Shown here piece by piece: positions 47,748 to 57,819 of a stretch of 64,000 nt of DNA; position 1 is the first letter of the stretch; the number at the start of each line of letters is the position of its first letter. The DNA lies in NCBI RefSeq assembly GCF_900114055.1, contig NZ_FORR01000008.1:62001-126000 (forward strand), read 5' to 3'. A model generated the notes under the pieces. The model had not been told where the DNA came from. It did no database searches and worked only from the letters and a program-made list of their open reading frames with translations. The DNA is from Thermoflavimicrobium dichotomicum (GTDB lineage Bacteria; Bacillota; Bacilli; Thermoactinomycetales; Thermoactinomycetaceae). A program made the translations under genes and the position numbers.

Positions 47748-47999
47748 ATGTCTTATGAAAAAGTGAAACAAGCGAAATCGCTGACGATTGGTACCAAGCA
47801 AACGAAGAAGGCTATTGAGCAGGGCAAAGCAGAGGAAGTGTTTGTGGCAGCGGATGCTGACCCACATATTACAGACTCCATTGTTGCTATGTGTAAAGAA
47901 CGCGGAGTTGCTGTCGTACATGTCGATTCGATGAAAGAATTGGGCAAAGCATGCGGCATCGAAGTCGGAGCCGCTACGGCAGCGATTTTATCCGATTGA
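47748..47999 (+). CDS. rplGB: L7Ae-family K-turn RNA-binding protein (YbxF)
   Basis: ATG 47748 follows TTTGGAGGG by seven bases and gives 83 residues. It is a short L7Ae-like protein: [20 protein letters not shown] gives the K-turn-binding pattern, and [19 protein letters not shown] the second part. In B. subtilis, YbxF binds kink-turn RNA and is not a standard ribosome component. It lies between rpoC and rpsL, the conserved site. Confidence 0.92.
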   Translation: MSYEKVKQAKSLTIGTKQTKKAIEQGKAEEVFVAADADPHITDSIVAMCKERGVAVVHVDSMKELGKACGIEVGAATAAILSD

Positions 48000-48013
48000 G
48001 CGACTATAGATTC

Positions 48014-48042
48014 GACCGCGTACTACCCAGATGTACGCGGTC
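48014..48042 (+). other. Stable hairpin between rplGB and rpsL
   Basis: GACCGCGTAC pairs perfectly with GTACGCGGTC, ten base pairs. There is no T-run, so it is more likely an RNA-stability or processing hairpin than a terminator. Confidence 0.6.
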
Positions 48043-48142
48043 CCATTATGAAATCAGTCGTTCGTCTTTTTCGTTTAAAAAATGAACCGCCTGGATCTGT
48101 GGTCTTAAAAACCGCTACATGTAAAAAAGGAGGTGCTGAATC

Positions 48143-48556
48143 ATGCCAACAATTAACCAGCTAGTACGTAAAGGTCGTAAGAAAAAAGTGACCAAATCAA
48201 AATCTCCTGCTCTACAAGTAAGCTATAACAGCTTCAAGAAAACCCACATCCCGCAAAGCTCTCCACAAAAACGCGGTGTGTGTACTCGTGTAGGTACCAT
48301 GACCCCGAAAAAGCCGAACTCTGCTCTTCGTAAATATGCACGTGTTCGTTTGTCGAACGGGATCGAAGTAACAGCCTACATCCCAGGAATCGGACATAAC
48401 TTGCAAGAGCACTCGGTTGTTCTTGTACGTGGTGGACGTGTAAAAGACCTGCCTGGTGTTCGTTATCACATCGTTCGTGGTGCACTCGATACGGCTGGTG
48501 TGGCAAACCGGATGCAAGGCCGTTCCAAATATGGAGCAAAACGTCCAAAGAAATAA
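48143..48556 (+). CDS. rpsL: 30S ribosomal protein S12
   Basis: The 137-residue protein has the S12 signature [20 protein letters not shown], whose Lys is at the position altered in streptomycin-resistant mutants; here it is Lys (sensitive type). [19 protein letters not shown] is the second region. S12 lies at the decoding centre. It begins rpsL-rpsG-fusA-tuf (the str operon), with AAAGGAGG before the ATG. Confidence 0.97.
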   Translation: MPTINQLVRKGRKKKVTKSKSPALQVSYNSFKKTHIPQSSPQKRGVCTRVGTMTPKKPNSALRKYARVRLSNGIEVTAYIPGIGHNLQEHSVVLVRGGRVKDLPGVRYHIVRGALDTAGVANRMQGRSKYGAKRPKK

Positions 48557-48600
48557 TGGCATCATCATTGACGTCAATATAGAGAAAAGGAGGGAAAAGC

Positions 48601-49071
48601 ATGCCACGAAAAGGCCCAGTACCTCGCAGAGAAGTACTGCCAGACCCAATTTACAACAGCAAGCTTGTTACCCGTTTAATCAACCGCCTCATGTACGACG
48701 GCAAAAAAGGAAAAGCACAACGCATTCTTTATGAAGCATTTGATATTATTCGTGAGCGCACTGGCAATGATCCAATGGAAGTTTTTGAGCAAGCACTCAA
48801 AAACGTAATGCCAGTACTCGAAGTAAAAGCTCGTCGTGTAGGTGGTTCCAACTACCAAGTACCAGTAGAAGTTAAACCAGAGCGTCGCACCAGCTTGGGG
48901 CTACGTTGGTTGGTAAACTACGCTCGCTTGCGTAACGAAAAAACTATGCAAGAGCGTCTTGCTAATGAAATTTTGGATGCTGCCAATAACACAGGCGCAG
49001 CTGTGAAGAAGAGAGAAGATACACATCGTATGGCAGAAGCTAACCGTGCGTTTGCACATTATCGTTGGTAA
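48601..49071 (+). CDS. rpsG: 30S ribosomal protein S7
   Basis: The 156-residue protein has the S7 signature [20 protein letters not shown] near residue 14 and [14 protein letters not shown] in the middle. It binds the 16S head and starts assembly of the 3' domain; in many bacteria it represses the str operon. It lies 44 bases after rpsL, with AAAGGAGG before the ATG. The C-terminus is full length. Confidence 0.97.
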   Translation: MPRKGPVPRREVLPDPIYNSKLVTRLINRLMYDGKKGKAQRILYEAFDIIRERTGNDPMEVFEQALKNVMPVLEVKARRVGGSNYQVPVEVKPERRTSLGLRWLVNYARLRNEKTMQERLANEILDAANNTGAAVKKREDTHRMAEANRAFAHYRW

Positions 49072-49111
49072 TTGCATCAAACTTTTGTGAACATGAAGGG
49101 AGAAAATTCCG

Positions 49112-51187
49112 ATGGCACGCCAATTCTCCTTAGAAAAAACACGCAATATCGGAATCATGGCTCACATTGATGCAGGGAAAACAACAACCACTGAGCGGAT
49201 CTTGTTCTATACTGGTCGTGTTCACAAAATCGGTGAAGTGCACGAAGGTGCAGCAACAATGGACTGGATGGAGCAAGAGCAAGAGCGGGGTATTACCATT
49301 ACCTCTGCTGCTACTACTGCTCAGTGGAAAGGCCATCGTATCAATATTATTGATACACCAGGTCACGTTGATTTCACTGTAGAGGTAGAGCGTTCTCTGC
49401 GTGTATTAGATGGAGCTGTAGGTGTTTTCTGTGCAAAAGGAGGCGTAGAGCCTCAATCTGAAACGGTTTGGAGACAGGCCGATCGTTATGGAGTTCCGCG
49501 GATCGCTTATGTAAATAAAATGGATATCATGGGTGCTAATTTCTACGGGGCTATCGAGCAAATGCGCGAGCGCCTGGGAGCAAATGCAGTAGCGATCCAA
49601 TTGCCAATCGGTGCAGAAGATACCTTTGAAGGTATTATTGACCTGATTGAAAACAAAGCGATCTTCTACCTGGATGATCTGGGTAAAGAACAAGAAGTGC
49701 GCGATATTCCAGACGAGTACAAAGAGAAAGTGGAAGAATATCGTACAGCACTGATCGAAGCAGTTGCTGAATTGGACGAAGAACTCATGATGAAGTACCT
49801 CGAAGGGGAAGAGATTACTGTCGAAGAAATCAAATCCACCCTTCGTAAAGGAGTATGTAATGTACAAATTACTCCTGTACTTTGTGGTTCTTCTTATAAA
49901 AACAAAGGGGTACAATTGCTGCTCGATGCAGTTATTGACTACCTACCATCTCCGATAGATATCCCACCAATCAAAGGGGAACTACCGGATGGTAGCGAAG
50001 CTGAGCGCATTTCGAGTGATGATGAACCATTTGCTGCTCTAGCGTTTAAAATTATGACAGATCCATATGTTGGTAAGCTGACCTTCTTCCGTGTTTACTC
50101 TGGTACATTGGATTCCGGTTCCTATGTATTCAACTCCACCAAAGGTAAGCGTGAACGGATCGGTCGTATCCTGCAAATGCATGCAAACCATCGTGAAGAG
50201 ATCAGTCGTGTATATGCTGGGGATATTGCTGCTGCTGTTGGACTCAAAGATACCACCACAGGGGATACCCTTTGTGACGATAAAAACCCAATTGTCCTTG
50301 AATCCATGACCTTCCCAGATCCAGTGATTCAAATTGCAATCGAACCAAAATCCAAAGCAGACCAAGATAAAATGTCTGTTGCTTTGCAAAAACTGGCTGA
50401 GGAAGACCCAACCTTCCGTGCTTGGACGGATGAAGAAACAGGCCAAACCGTTATCGCTGGTATGGGTGAGCTTCACCTCGACATCATCGTGGATCGCCTC
50501 AAACGGGAATTTAAAGTGGAGGCAAATATAGGTGCACCACAGGTGGCCTACAAGGAAACCTTCACAACTTCTGCGAAAGTCGAAGGAAAATTTATCCGCC
50601 AGTCCGGTGGACGTGGACAGTACGGACACGTTTGGATCGAGTTCGAGCCGCTTGAAAGAGGAAAAGGCTTCGAATTCGTCAATAAAATTGTCGGTGGTGT
50701 GGTACCAAAAGAATATATTCCAGCTGTGCAAGCAGGTATTGAGGAAGCCATGCAAAATGGTGTGCTAGCTGGGTATCCAATGATCGACATTCGTGCAACC
50801 CTGTTTGATGGTTCTTACCACGATGTAGACTCCTCGGAGATGGCCTTCAAGATCGCTGGTTCAATGGCACTGAAGGCTGCAAAATCCAAATGTAACCCGG
50901 TTCTTCTGGAACCAATCATGAAAGTAGAAGTAACGGTTCCTGAAGAGTATATGGGTGATGTCATGGGTGACATCAACTCTCGTCGTGGTCGCATCGAAGG
51001 TATGGAAGCACGCGGTGGTGCACAAGTCATTCACGCAATGGTACCACTTGCTAACATGTTTGGTTATGTAAATACCCTGCGTTCTCGTACGCAAGGTCGT
51101 GGTACTTTCACGATGCTATTTGACCATTACGAAGAAGTACCGAAAAACGTAGCTGATGAAGTTATTAAAAAAGCTACTGGTGAATAA
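49112..51187 (+). CDS. fusA: Elongation factor G
   Basis: The 691-residue GTPase has G1 AHIDAGKTT (about residues 17-25), switch [11 protein letters not shown]4 NKMD, and domains II-V, including [20 protein letters not shown] near the end. EF-G moves tRNAs and mRNA through the ribosome after each peptide bond. Typical G domain and full length indicate the housekeeping factor, not a TetM-like paralogue. It follows rpsG by 40 bases. Confidence 0.97.
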   Translation: MARQFSLEKTRNIGIMAHIDAGKTTTTERILFYTGRVHKIGEVHEGAATMDWMEQEQERGITITSAATTAQWKGHRINIIDTPGHVDFTVEVERSLRVLDGAVGVFCAKGGVEPQSETVWRQADRYGVPRIAYVNKMDIMGANFYGAIEQMRERLGANAVAIQLPIGAEDTFEGIIDLIENKAIFYLDDLGKEQEVRDIPDEYKEKVEEYRTALIEAVAELDEELMMKYLEGEEITVEEIKSTLRKGVCNVQITPVLCGSSYKNKGVQLLLDAVIDYLPSPIDIPPIKGELPDGSEAERISSDDEPFAALAFKIMTDPYVGKLTFFRVYSGTLDSGSYVFNSTKGKRERIGRILQMHANHREEISRVYAGDIAAAVGLKDTTTGDTLCDDKNPIVLESMTFPDPVIQIAIEPKSKADQDKMSVALQKLAEEDPTFRAWTDEETGQTVIAGMGELHLDIIVDRLKREFKVEANIGAPQVAYKETFTTSAKVEGKFIRQSGGRGQYGHVWIEFEPLERGKGFEFVNKIVGGVVPKEYIPAVQAGIEEAMQNGVLAGYPMIDIRATLFDGSYHDVDSSEMAFKIAGSMALKAAKSKCNPVLLEPIMKVEVTVPEEYMGDVMGDINSRRGRIEGMEARGGAQVIHAMVPLANMFGYVNTLRSRTQGRGTFTMLFDHYEEVPKNVADEVIKKATGE

Positions 51188-51210
51188 TCAATAATTTTGT
51201 TATAAAAATA

Positions 51211-51237
51211 CTGGAGAAGCGCTTTTGCGCTTCCCAG
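51211..51237 (+). other. Hairpin between fusA and tuf
   Basis: CTGG-A-GAAGCGC pairs with GCGCTTC-C-CAG around a TTTT loop. No T-run follows; TTGACA occurs at about 51255, so it could mark a partial stop or RNA processing site before a tuf-specific promoter. Confidence 0.5.
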
Positions 51238-51299
51238 GTTTCATATAAATTATTTTGACACAACATACTTTACTAATCGAAATTAAGGAGGACTCAATC

Positions 51300-52487
51300 A
51301 TGGCAAAAGCCAAGTTCGAGCGTACTAAACCTCACGTTAATATTGGTACCATCGGTCACGTAGACCACGGTAAAACCACTTTGACCGCTGCCATTACCAC
51401 TGTTCTTTCCCAAAAAGGTATGGCACAAGCTCAAGCTTATGACCAAATCGATAAAGCTCCAGAAGAAAGAGAACGCGGAATTACCATTTCTACCGCTCAC
51501 GTAGAGTACGAAACCGAAAACCGTCACTATGCTCACGTTGACTGCCCAGGTCACGCTGACTATGTTAAAAACATGATTACCGGTGCTGCACAAATGGACG
51601 GTGCAATCCTGGTAGTATCCGCTGCTGACGGTCCAATGCCACAAACTCGTGAGCACATCCTGCTCTCTCGCCAAGTAGGTGTTCCATACATCGTTGTATT
51701 CTTGAACAAATGCGACATGGTTGACGACGAAGAGCTTCTCGAACTGGTTGAAATGGAAGTTCGTGATCTTCTCTCCGAGTACGACTTCCCAGGAGATGAA
51801 ATTCCAGTCATCAAAGGTTCTGCTTTAAAAGCTCTTGAAAACCCAACTGGTGAAGAAGCAAAATGCATCTTCGAATTGATGGAAGCAGTTGACAGCTACA
51901 TTCCAGAACCAGAACGTGATGTTGATAAAAACTTCTTGATGCCAATCGAGGACGTATTCTCCATCACCGGTCGTGGTACCGTTGCTACCGGACGTGTTGA
52001 GCGCGGAACCATCAAAACAGGTGAAGAAGTTGAAATCGTTGGTTTGGGTGAAACCCGCAAAACCGTATGTACCGGTATCGAGATGTTCCGTAAAATCCTT
52101 GACCAAGCTCAAGCTGGTGACAACATCGGTGCTCTCTTGCGTGGTATCGATCGTAAAGACGTACAACGTGGTCAAGTACTTGCTAAACCAGGTTCTGTAA
52201 ACCCACACACCAAATTTAAAGCGCAAGTTTACGTTCTCACCAAAGAAGAAGGTGGACGTCATACCCCATTCCTAAACGGTTATCGTCCACAATTCTACTT
52301 CCGTACCACTGACGTAACTGGCGTAATCAAATTGCCAGAAGGCGTTGAAATGTGCATGCCTGGTGACAACGTAGAAATGGAAGTAGAACTCATCGCTCCA
52401 ATCGCTATTGAAGATGGTACCCGCTTCGCTATCCGTGAAGGTGGACGCACCGTAGGTGCAGGTTCCGTAACTGCGATCATCGAGTAA
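51300..52487 (+). CDS. tuf: Elongation factor Tu
   Basis: ATG 51300 follows AAGGAGGACTCA and gives 395 residues; the open frame starts earlier at 51255. G1 is [10 protein letters not shown]3 DCPGHADY and G4 NKCDMVDD, with domains II and III complete. EF-Tu brings aminoacyl-tRNA to the ribosome. The codons are strongly biased to C-ending forms, as expected for a very highly expressed gene. It ends the str operon at a strong terminator. Confidence 0.97.
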   Translation: MAKAKFERTKPHVNIGTIGHVDHGKTTLTAAITTVLSQKGMAQAQAYDQIDKAPEERERGITISTAHVEYETENRHYAHVDCPGHADYVKNMITGAAQMDGAILVVSAADGPMPQTREHILLSRQVGVPYIVVFLNKCDMVDDEELLELVEMEVRDLLSEYDFPGDEIPVIKGSALKALENPTGEEAKCIFELMEAVDSYIPEPERDVDKNFLMPIEDVFSITGRGTVATGRVERGTIKTGEEVEIVGLGETRKTVCTGIEMFRKILDQAQAGDNIGALLRGIDRKDVQRGQVLAKPGSVNPHTKFKAQVYVLTKEEGGRHTPFLNGYRPQFYFRTTDVTGVIKLPEGVEMCMPGDNVEMEVELIAPIAIEDGTRFAIREGGRTVGAGSVTAIIE

Positions 52488-52494
52488 TTTGATT

Positions 52495-52529
52495 AAAAAG
52501 ACTACTGGTCAATGCCAGTAGTCTTTTTT
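52495..52529 (+). terminator. Terminator of the str operon
   Basis: AAAAA-GACTACTGG pairs with CCAGTAGTC-TTTTTT around a six-base loop. The A and T runs make it bidirectional, so it can also end the convergent GntR gene. Confidence 0.9.
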
Positions 52530-52580
52530 GTTACGATCTAAATTCGATATAAGCCAGCCACTAGCCAGATAAAAGGCTAA

Positions 52581-53000
52581 TCAGGTGGCTTTGTTTTGGA
52601 CTCTTTCTTTATATAGCTTATTGCATAATTGATGAAAGATTTCTTCCAACTCCTCTTGGTTCAATTGCATTCGAATAGCAGTTTGAATGGCTTCTGTCAG
52701 GGATTGTTTAACCATTTTCTCTTTATACTGTTTACTTTGTTCAGTTTCGACTTCGGCGACAAATGTTCCTCTCCCTTGTCTTGTATAAATAAGTCCTTCA
52801 TATTCCAAGTCCTGATAAGCTCGACGTGTTGTAATGACACTACAGGATAAATCCTGTGCGAGCGCTCGAATCGATGGCAGTGAGGTGCCGGGGGGCAGTT
52901 GACCGCTGATAATGAGATCTCTAAGCTGTTGCTTAATTTGATGATAGATGGGTTCTGAACTGTGAAGGTCGACTTGGATTGGTAACAAGATCGGAATCAC
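52581..53000 (-). CDS. GntR-family regulator, YtrA subfamily
   Basis: The 139-residue protein has a winged HTH (about 15-80; EPIYHQIKQQLRDLIISG then SLPSIRALAQDLSCSVITTR and YTRQGRGTFV) and only a short helical tail. This is the YtrA subfamily, which usually represses the ABC transporter genes next to it. Start is GTG 53000, or TTG 52988 with the GGGGGG site nine bases upstream. The transporter genes just upstream on the same strand are decayed, so this regulator may have lost its usual target or may serve the intact NatAB genes further up. Confidence 0.8.
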   Translation of the reverse strand: MIPILLPIQVDLHSSEPIYHQIKQQLRDLIISGQLPPGTSLPSIRALAQDLSCSVITTRRAYQDLEYEGLIYTRQGRGTFVAEVETEQSKQYKEKMVKQSLTEAIQTAIRMQLNQEELEEIFHQLCNKLYKERVQNKAT

Positions 53001-53212
53001 CCCCCGTATAAACTGTTTCTATAAACTCCGTTAGTTATTTTACTAGATAACAGGCTGATCCATCCATATAGTGTAAGTGAACCGGTTCCAATGGTAAACA
53101 GTCTGTTAGTTTGAATGGCCTGTATCCATTTTAAAATGATTGGAGAGGGAACCATCTGCTCCAAGGAGCTTAAATAAGAAATTTCTTTACATGCCCAAAC
53201 TTTTTCCCTCAT
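52997..53212 (-). pseudogene. Truncated start of a transporter-operon gene
   Basis: A 71-residue frame starts at ATG 53212, overlapping the stop of the decayed ABC ATPase by an ATGA, as normal operon genes do. The product begins MREKVWACKEISYLSSLEQM and has one hydrophobic segment (LFTIGTGSLTLYGWISLL), then runs out at the GntR start. In YtrB-like operons a permease follows the ATPase. It is therefore probably the stump of a permease gene, removed by a deletion that joined it to the GntR gene. Not a recognised full-length protein. Confidence 0.4.
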
Positions 53213-54092
53213 GGATGATCCACCTTCAGGCCTTTTTTACGATGAAACTGAGTCAGCTCAGTAACGATCTCTTCTACATTCATCGCTGTTACTTCTAAAA
53301 CGGATATGTTTTTAGCATTGAGTGCTTCAAGCGTTTGAGATGATTGGGAACTGATCATACGTGTGGAATGCTATGTTCAATACGAATAACTCCAGGGATT
53401 TCTTCCAGGTTTTGTATGGTCTCCGCAAGCCAAATAGTACGCCACTGTTCAATCAATTAAAGTATCTTTCTCAAACGTTCCGATCATGATACCGCCATCC
53501 ATTAAGGTAATATGGTCAGCGATTTTATGAATTTCTTCAGCTGAATGAGTGGCAATCAGGATGGTACGATCTCCGTTTTGCATCCATTCATCGATTTGAT
53601 CATAGAAAATTTGCTTGGACATAAAGTCGTAGCCGTTAGTTGGTTCATCTAGTAACATGAGACGGGTATGACAAGACACGGCGAGTGAAAAAAGCAATTT
53701 GCGCTGATTTCCTGTCGATAGATCCTTGTAGGCTGTTCGTTCGGGAATGGCAAATTGATGGAGTAGACTGGCAAATGTGCGATCATTCCAGTTTGGATAC
53801 CACTGTTTGTAAAAAAGGGCAAGCTTTTTTGCTGTCCATCTTTCAGGACCGAGATAGTTGGGTGGAACATAGCTGATTTGTTGTTTAATTTCTTTTTCTT
53901 GTTTGGGATAAGCCATATCAAATACAGAGATATGACCTTGATCTGGAAGAACCAAACCCATTATTAATTGAAACAGGCGGCTCACCTCGAAATAAAAGAA
54001 CTTTATCTTAGTTGGAAAAGTGGAACACAGAGTTGTAAAAATGGCGCTTGTAACCCTGGTTTTGGATTATCAAGATGAAAAGCCGTTTCCAT
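53209..54092 (-). pseudogene. Decayed YtrB-like ABC transporter ATPase
   Basis: Read on the minus strand, ATG 54092 opens with METAFHLDNP, but the frame breaks. The segment that should carry Walker A (GPNGAGKTT) is missing just before RLFQLIMGLVLPDQGHI. A long frame (53985-53449) then has the signature region as LSTGNQRKL, Walker B LMLLDEPTNGYD and the switch His (ATHSAEE). After its stop, the C-terminus continues in another frame (LIEQWRTIWLAETIQNLEE ... IPHV) and again in a third (RMISSQSSQTLEALNAKNIS to VDHP). So there is one deletion and two frameshifts in one gene. It cannot bind ATP. It belonged to the GntR-controlled transporter. Confidence 0.75.
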
Positions 54093-54126
54093 TACTTCAC
54101 ATTTATGCCTGATTGGGAATCCCATC

Positions 54127-54340
54127 TCATTTCAAGTTTTTTAAAATCCCCATCTTGCAAATATGAAGTGCTGCAATCCCCAGTCCAATAAGAAGAAAGG
54201 AGCCAATAATCCCAAATGATTCGGCAAGTTGAAAAAGGAGCCAGATCATAGGTTTTTGCGTTATGATCAAGATGCTTGAAAAAGTGGCAATCAGGATAAA
54301 CGAATAAATCGAACAATTCCACGTGTATTTTTTGGGTCAT
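54127..54340 (-). pseudogene. Remnant of an ABC permease C-terminus
   Basis: On the minus strand this stretch reads KYTWNCSIYSFILIATF, a second helix around FQLAESFGIIGSFLLIGLGI, and ends AALHICKMGILKNLK. It has two strongly hydrophobic segments but no start codon, and the frame upstream is closed. The preceding bases fit a different frame, so a frameshift is likely. It probably is the tail of a membrane subunit of the same decayed transporter. A different 104-residue frame over it (54406-54092) has protein-like length but no sensible composition. Confidence 0.4.
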
Positions 54341-54417
54341 GATGAACCGGACATATATTTCATTTTTTAAACAGTTAAAGAGTTGCCAGTAAAAAATGAC
54401 TGGCAACCTTTTTTCAA

Positions 54418-55542
54418 TTAATGGGGTAATAATCGTTGTGGGTGTTTAAATATTCTGCTTCCAAGATAAATGGCAACTACGATGGTTACTATACTGGATG
54501 CAATGGCGATCAGAGTATGGGATAAAGTCAAAACTTTATTTGCACCCTCAAAAAGTACAGCTTGAATATTGACAAAAGGAATGAAGAAATATGTTTGGGG
54601 TAGCTGATCTTCTTGAACTCCAAATGCCAGGTAAAAAGTGATAATCATGGGAAGCATCATGACAGGGGACAGATAACCTTGTGCTTCCTTGAATGATTTG
54701 GCAAATGTACTAATCATGAGTAATAAAGCAGCACATGTTCCAATGTAGAGAAGGAGGAGGATCATAATCCCGATCAGATTCGGTATCGAAAGTGCCAGAA
54801 TCCACTTGGTATCAATCAGTTTCATATTTTCAAGCCAAGGTTGTACAGAAAGATAAGATGTGATGGACAAAATAACAGAAATGAGACTGACTAGAGAAAC
54901 AGCTAGCCACTTCCCGGCCCATATCTTTACCGATGAGAAGGGAAGAGTTAATAGTGAACGCATCGTACCACGTTCTTTTTCACCTGCAATCGCATCAGTG
55001 GCAATACCCATACCACCAGTAAGAGAAGAGATTCCGATGATCAAAGATAACATGTAAAATCCTGTGAATTTACTTAAAAATGAATCTTCCTTACCGGGTG
55101 TTTGATCAATGAGTAATTTCCAATTGGACTGTTTATCTGCTGGTAATTGCTTGTTGACATTTAACTTTAGTACATAATTTTCGATTTGTGTTTGTAATAA
55201 AGGATCTGGATTCTTATCGGATACGTACATTTTGATTTGTTTGTTATTGCTATCGATGTCCAAGTATAATGGAGATTTTCCGTCTTTGACCTCTTTGGCT
55301 GGGACTTTTGCCACATAAGTTTTGACACCTGTTGCTTTTGTAAATTGATCACGACTGTCTTGGCTCCATGCGGAAGATACAGCAATTTTCGGTTCTTCGG
55401 GTTGGTTCGCCTGCATTTTATCCAATCCTACTAGCAGAGCAGGCCATAAAAGAAGAGGAAGAAGAACGACCAAAAAGAAGTTACGACGATCTCGAAACTG
55501 CTCTAGCAACTCTTTCTTAAAAATTAACCAAGTCGCTCTCAT
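54418..55542 (-). CDS. NatB-like ABC-2 permease
   Basis: From ATG 55542 (GGAGG site) the protein is 374 residues. It has a first helix (about 21-38), a large extracytoplasmic domain (about 40-165), then helices 165-190, 213-240, 252-275, 285-315 and 335-365. This is the NatB/ABC-2 layout. The motif AGEKERGTMRSLLTLPFSS is a classical ABC-2 segment. With the NatA-like ATPase it should form an exporter; in B. subtilis NatAB extrudes sodium, but related systems export drugs or peptides, so the substrate is open. It overlaps natA by 26 bases. Confidence 0.8.
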   Translation of the reverse strand: MRATWLIFKKELLEQFRDRRNFFLVVLLPLLLWPALLVGLDKMQANQPEEPKIAVSSAWSQDSRDQFTKATGVKTYVAKVPAKEVKDGKSPLYLDIDSNNKQIKMYVSDKNPDPLLQTQIENYVLKLNVNKQLPADKQSNWKLLIDQTPGKEDSFLSKFTGFYMLSLIIGISSLTGGMGIATDAIAGEKERGTMRSLLTLPFSSVKIWAGKWLAVSLVSLISVILSITSYLSVQPWLENMKLIDTKWILALSIPNLIGIMILLLLYIGTCAALLLMISTFAKSFKEAQGYLSPVMMLPMIITFYLAFGVQEDQLPQTYFFIPFVNIQAVLFEGANKVLTLSHTLIAIASSIVTIVVAIYLGSRIFKHPQRLLPH

Positions 55543-56278
55543 TTTGTGTTCCTCCAATCACTTTACGCATAATCGCTGTCAAATTTTTCGTTTGCATTTT
55601 GTTATATAACTCCGTTAATGTCCCCTGATAACTGACAGCCCCTTTTTGCAAAATCACTACTTGTGAACAGAGCGCTTCGACTTCTTCCATGATGTGTGTT
55701 GAGAAGATTATCGTTTTGCCTCGGAATTTGATTTCTTTGAGCATATCCTGAAAGGAGAGACTGGCTGCGATATCTAATCCAGTTGTGGGCTCATCCAGTA
55801 AGATGATGTCTGGATCGTGAATAAGGGTACGTAGAATCGTTACTTTTTGATGATTTCCTTTGGACAGTTCACTCGCTTGTTTATGAAGATGTGGAGTCAG
55901 CTGCAATACTTCAGCCCATTCTTTGATGCGTTTTTCATAGACTTCTTTGGTTACACCATAAAATTCAGCAAAGTAAGCAATGTTTTCATAAGCAGTTAAC
56001 CGATGATAAAGACCTGTATCACTGCCGAAGAGTAACCCGACATGTTTTTTGACAAATAGCGGATCTTTCTGCACATCTTTTCCGAGGATTTTTACTTCTC
56101 CTGATGTAGGTGGGATCAGCCCGACTAAAATCTGGAGCAAAGTGGATTTTCCAGCACCGTTTGCCCCTAGAAGTCCGACTACCTCTCCTTTATGGACTGA
56201 AAATTCGACTTCTTTCAGAGCGGTTGTTTTTCCAAATTGTTTACTTAGCTTCTTTATCTCAATAACGTGATCCATCAT
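55517..56278 (-). CDS. NatA-like ABC transporter ATPase
   Basis: The 253-residue ATPase has Walker A GANGAGKST, Q-loop region, signature LSKGNHQKV, Walker B IILLDEPTTGLD and the switch His in STHIMEE. It powers the NatB-like permease encoded just downstream with overlap. Two ATG codons (56278, 56275) are possible starts after GGAGG. The signature is LSKGN instead of LSGGQ, as in NatA-type proteins. Its promoter lies about 85 bases upstream. Unlike the neighbouring ABC ATPase it is complete. Confidence 0.85.
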   Translation of the reverse strand: MMDHVIEIKKLSKQFGKTTALKEVEFSVHKGEVVGLLGANGAGKSTLLQILVGLIPPTSGEVKILGKDVQKDPLFVKKHVGLLFGSDTGLYHRLTAYENIAYFAEFYGVTKEVYEKRIKEWAEVLQLTPHLHKQASELSKGNHQKVTILRTLIHDPDIILLDEPTTGLDIAASLSFQDMLKEIKFRGKTIIFSTHIMEEVEALCSQVVILQKGAVSYQGTLTELYNKMQTKNLTAIMRKVIGGTQNESDLVNF

Positions 56279-56360
56279 GATGAAACCTCCCTAAAGGAAT
56301 GGAGTGTGTATCTCAGGAGTCATTTCGCATATAGAGTTCATACTGTGTATGTTTATATTA

Positions 56361-56389
56361 ACAGTATAATGGCATTGCATCATTGTCAA
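56361..56389 (-). promoter_or_regulatory. Sigma-A promoter of natAB
   Basis: On the minus strand TTGACA and TACTGT are separated by 17 bases. The 348-base interval 56279-56626 also holds a hairpin and a possible very short gene. Confidence 0.65.
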
Positions 56390-56411
56390 TAGTTTTTTGC
56401 TATTTTTAAAT

Positions 56412-56441
56412 AAAAAAATCCTCAAACACGAAGTGCTGAGG
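56412..56441 (-). terminator. Weak hairpin with T-run, minus strand
   Basis: CCTCA/TGAGG with inner CAC/GTG pairing is followed on the minus strand by seven T. It lies downstream of bluB and just before the natA promoter. Confidence 0.5.
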
Positions 56442-56472
56442 AGTTGATGTGAAACAGATTGGAGGAGAACAC

Positions 56473-56568
56473 ATGGATCGCTTGGTCCATATCCTGTCAG
56501 AAGATGGGATTGCCCAGGCATCACCCGAATCAAGTCGTGTGAGTGTTCAATCGAAATCGTTCATCTGA
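56473..56568 (+). CDS. Possible 31-residue peptide
   Basis: A short frame (MDRLVHILSEDG... ending SKSFI) starts five bases after GGAGGAG. Only the good ribosome site supports it. The peptide is polar with no membrane helix. No promoter is apparent on this strand, and it lies between two minus-strand units, so it may be chance. Confidence 0.2.
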   Translation: MDRLVHILSEDGIAQASPESSRVSVQSKSFI

Positions 56569-56626
56569 AGAAGAATCACGGTGAGTTTGTTCTATGTTGT
56601 CTATAGAAAAAGCGCATGTCTCATAT

Positions 56627-57289
56627 TTAAAACGTTTTCAGTTGTCCCCACTGATTTTCATAGACAAGTGTTTTTAACGGGAGCCGTGATTTCCAGCCCA
56701 GTTCCTCCAGCATCGGCTTTTTCGGAAATTGAGTGGGATAACCGATACAAAGATAGGCTACCAATTCCACCCCTGCAGGTAGTCTCAAGATTTGTTTCAC
56801 TTCTTGTTGATTGATTAAGCTTACCCAACCAATTCCAATTCCTTCTGCACGGGCCGCCAGCCACATGTTTTGAATCGCCAGGCAAGTGCTATACAAGTCT
56901 GTTTCAGGCATGGGGCTCCTGCCAAGAACAAATGGGGCATCACGATTTCGGTCGCAAGTTACTGCAATATTAATCGGTGCTTCCATGATACCTTCCAATT
57001 TCAGTTTGCGATATAGTTCTTTTCGCTCATCTTCAGATAAGACTTGCAATTGTTCCCGATTGGTTTCTTCAAAAGAAGCTTTAATTTTTTGTTTGATTTC
57101 CTGCGAAGTAATAAGAATAAAGTTCCAGGGTTGCATAAATCCCACTGATGGGGCATAGTGGGCAGCTTCCAAGATTCGCTGTAATGCATCTTCAGGAACA
57201 GGATCACTAGCGAAATGCCGAATATCGCGTCGTGCACGGATCAAGCGATAAATGACTTCCTGTTCTTGCTTGGAAAATGTATCGCTCAT
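56627..57289 (-). CDS. bluB: BluB-type 5,6-dimethylbenzimidazole synthase
   Basis: The 220-residue nitroreductase-fold protein begins with [20 protein letters not shown] and has [36 protein letters not shown], and [20 protein letters not shown]. These are characteristic of BluB rather than of general nitroreductases. BluB uses reduced FMN and oxygen to break FMN itself into 5,6-dimethylbenzimidazole, the lower ligand of vitamin B12. No other cobalamin genes or B12 riboswitch are in view, so it is an orphan here. Whether the cell makes or only remodels cobamides is unknown. The nearest alternative is a plain FMN nitroreductase. Confidence 0.85.
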   Translation of the reverse strand: MSDTFSKQEQEVIYRLIRARRDIRHFASDPVPEDALQRILEAAHYAPSVGFMQPWNFILITSQEIKQKIKASFEETNREQLQVLSEDERKELYRKLKLEGIMEAPINIAVTCDRNRDAPFVLGRSPMPETDLYSTCLAIQNMWLAARAEGIGIGWVSLINQQEVKQILRLPAGVELVAYLCIGYPTQFPKKPMLEELGWKSRLPLKTLVYENQWGQLKTF

Positions 57290-57456
57290 GAGATATCACC
57301 TTCTTATGAAAATCGGAGGGGAATGGAAAAGAAAGGTAAGAGAATAGGCGATGAGGATGAGAAGAGTAGATGAGTCTGTTTATTCAAGATCTTATATTTT
57401 TATTATAAACTTTTCTATTTAGTAACGGCACATATTAATATAGATCATGTTTCTAC

Positions 57457-57498
57457 AAAAAAACTAGTTTCCACCAGGAAGTGGAGACTAGTTTTTTT
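57457..57498 (-). terminator. Bidirectional terminator
   Basis: CTAGTTTCCAC pairs with GTGGAGACTAG around a six-base loop and is flanked by seven A and seven T. It ends the small minus-strand gene at 57506. Confidence 0.85.
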
Positions 57499-57505
57499 GT
57501 ACGAG

Positions 57506-57697
57506 TTAACGATCGGAGCCTAGCGGTTTATAGTCCGCGATCAGTGTTAAAATTTTTTTGGCGAATTGGGCTTCCTTGGGATCGGAAAACGGATCGGAAA
57601 CAATATTATCCAAATATGTATAAATATAAGTCAATGTTAACGCCTTTTCTTTTTCGCTTTTACTGGTAATCTGATGGTGAATTTCTCTGGGTACCAT
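57506..57697 (-). CDS. Small protein of unknown function
   Basis: From ATG 57697, which follows GGAGAGGAGAGC, the product is 63 residues; a longer frame to 57769 lacks a ribosome site. It is soluble, with no Cys and no membrane helix. The sequence has MVPREIHHQITS, a charged helix (KSEKEKALTLTYIYTYLDNI) and a tail IADYKPLGSDR. I do not recognise the family. It has its own strong terminator, which supports it being expressed. Confidence 0.5.
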   Translation of the reverse strand: MVPREIHHQITSKSEKEKALTLTYIYTYLDNIVSDPFSDPKEAQFAKKILTLIADYKPLGSDR

Positions 57698-57819
57698 AAT
57701 CAGCTCTCCTCTCCATAAGATGCAGTTAATAATAGAATACCCATTATTGCTAATCATTTCCACAACCAATATCTAATGAATTTTGCTCATTGTCATATCC
57801 TAATGGTTAAAATCAAAGG

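Noticed and set aside
54092-54406. 104-residue minus-strand open frame
   Set aside because: A different frame over the same bases gives two clean membrane helices, so this one is probably a shadow of the permease remnant.
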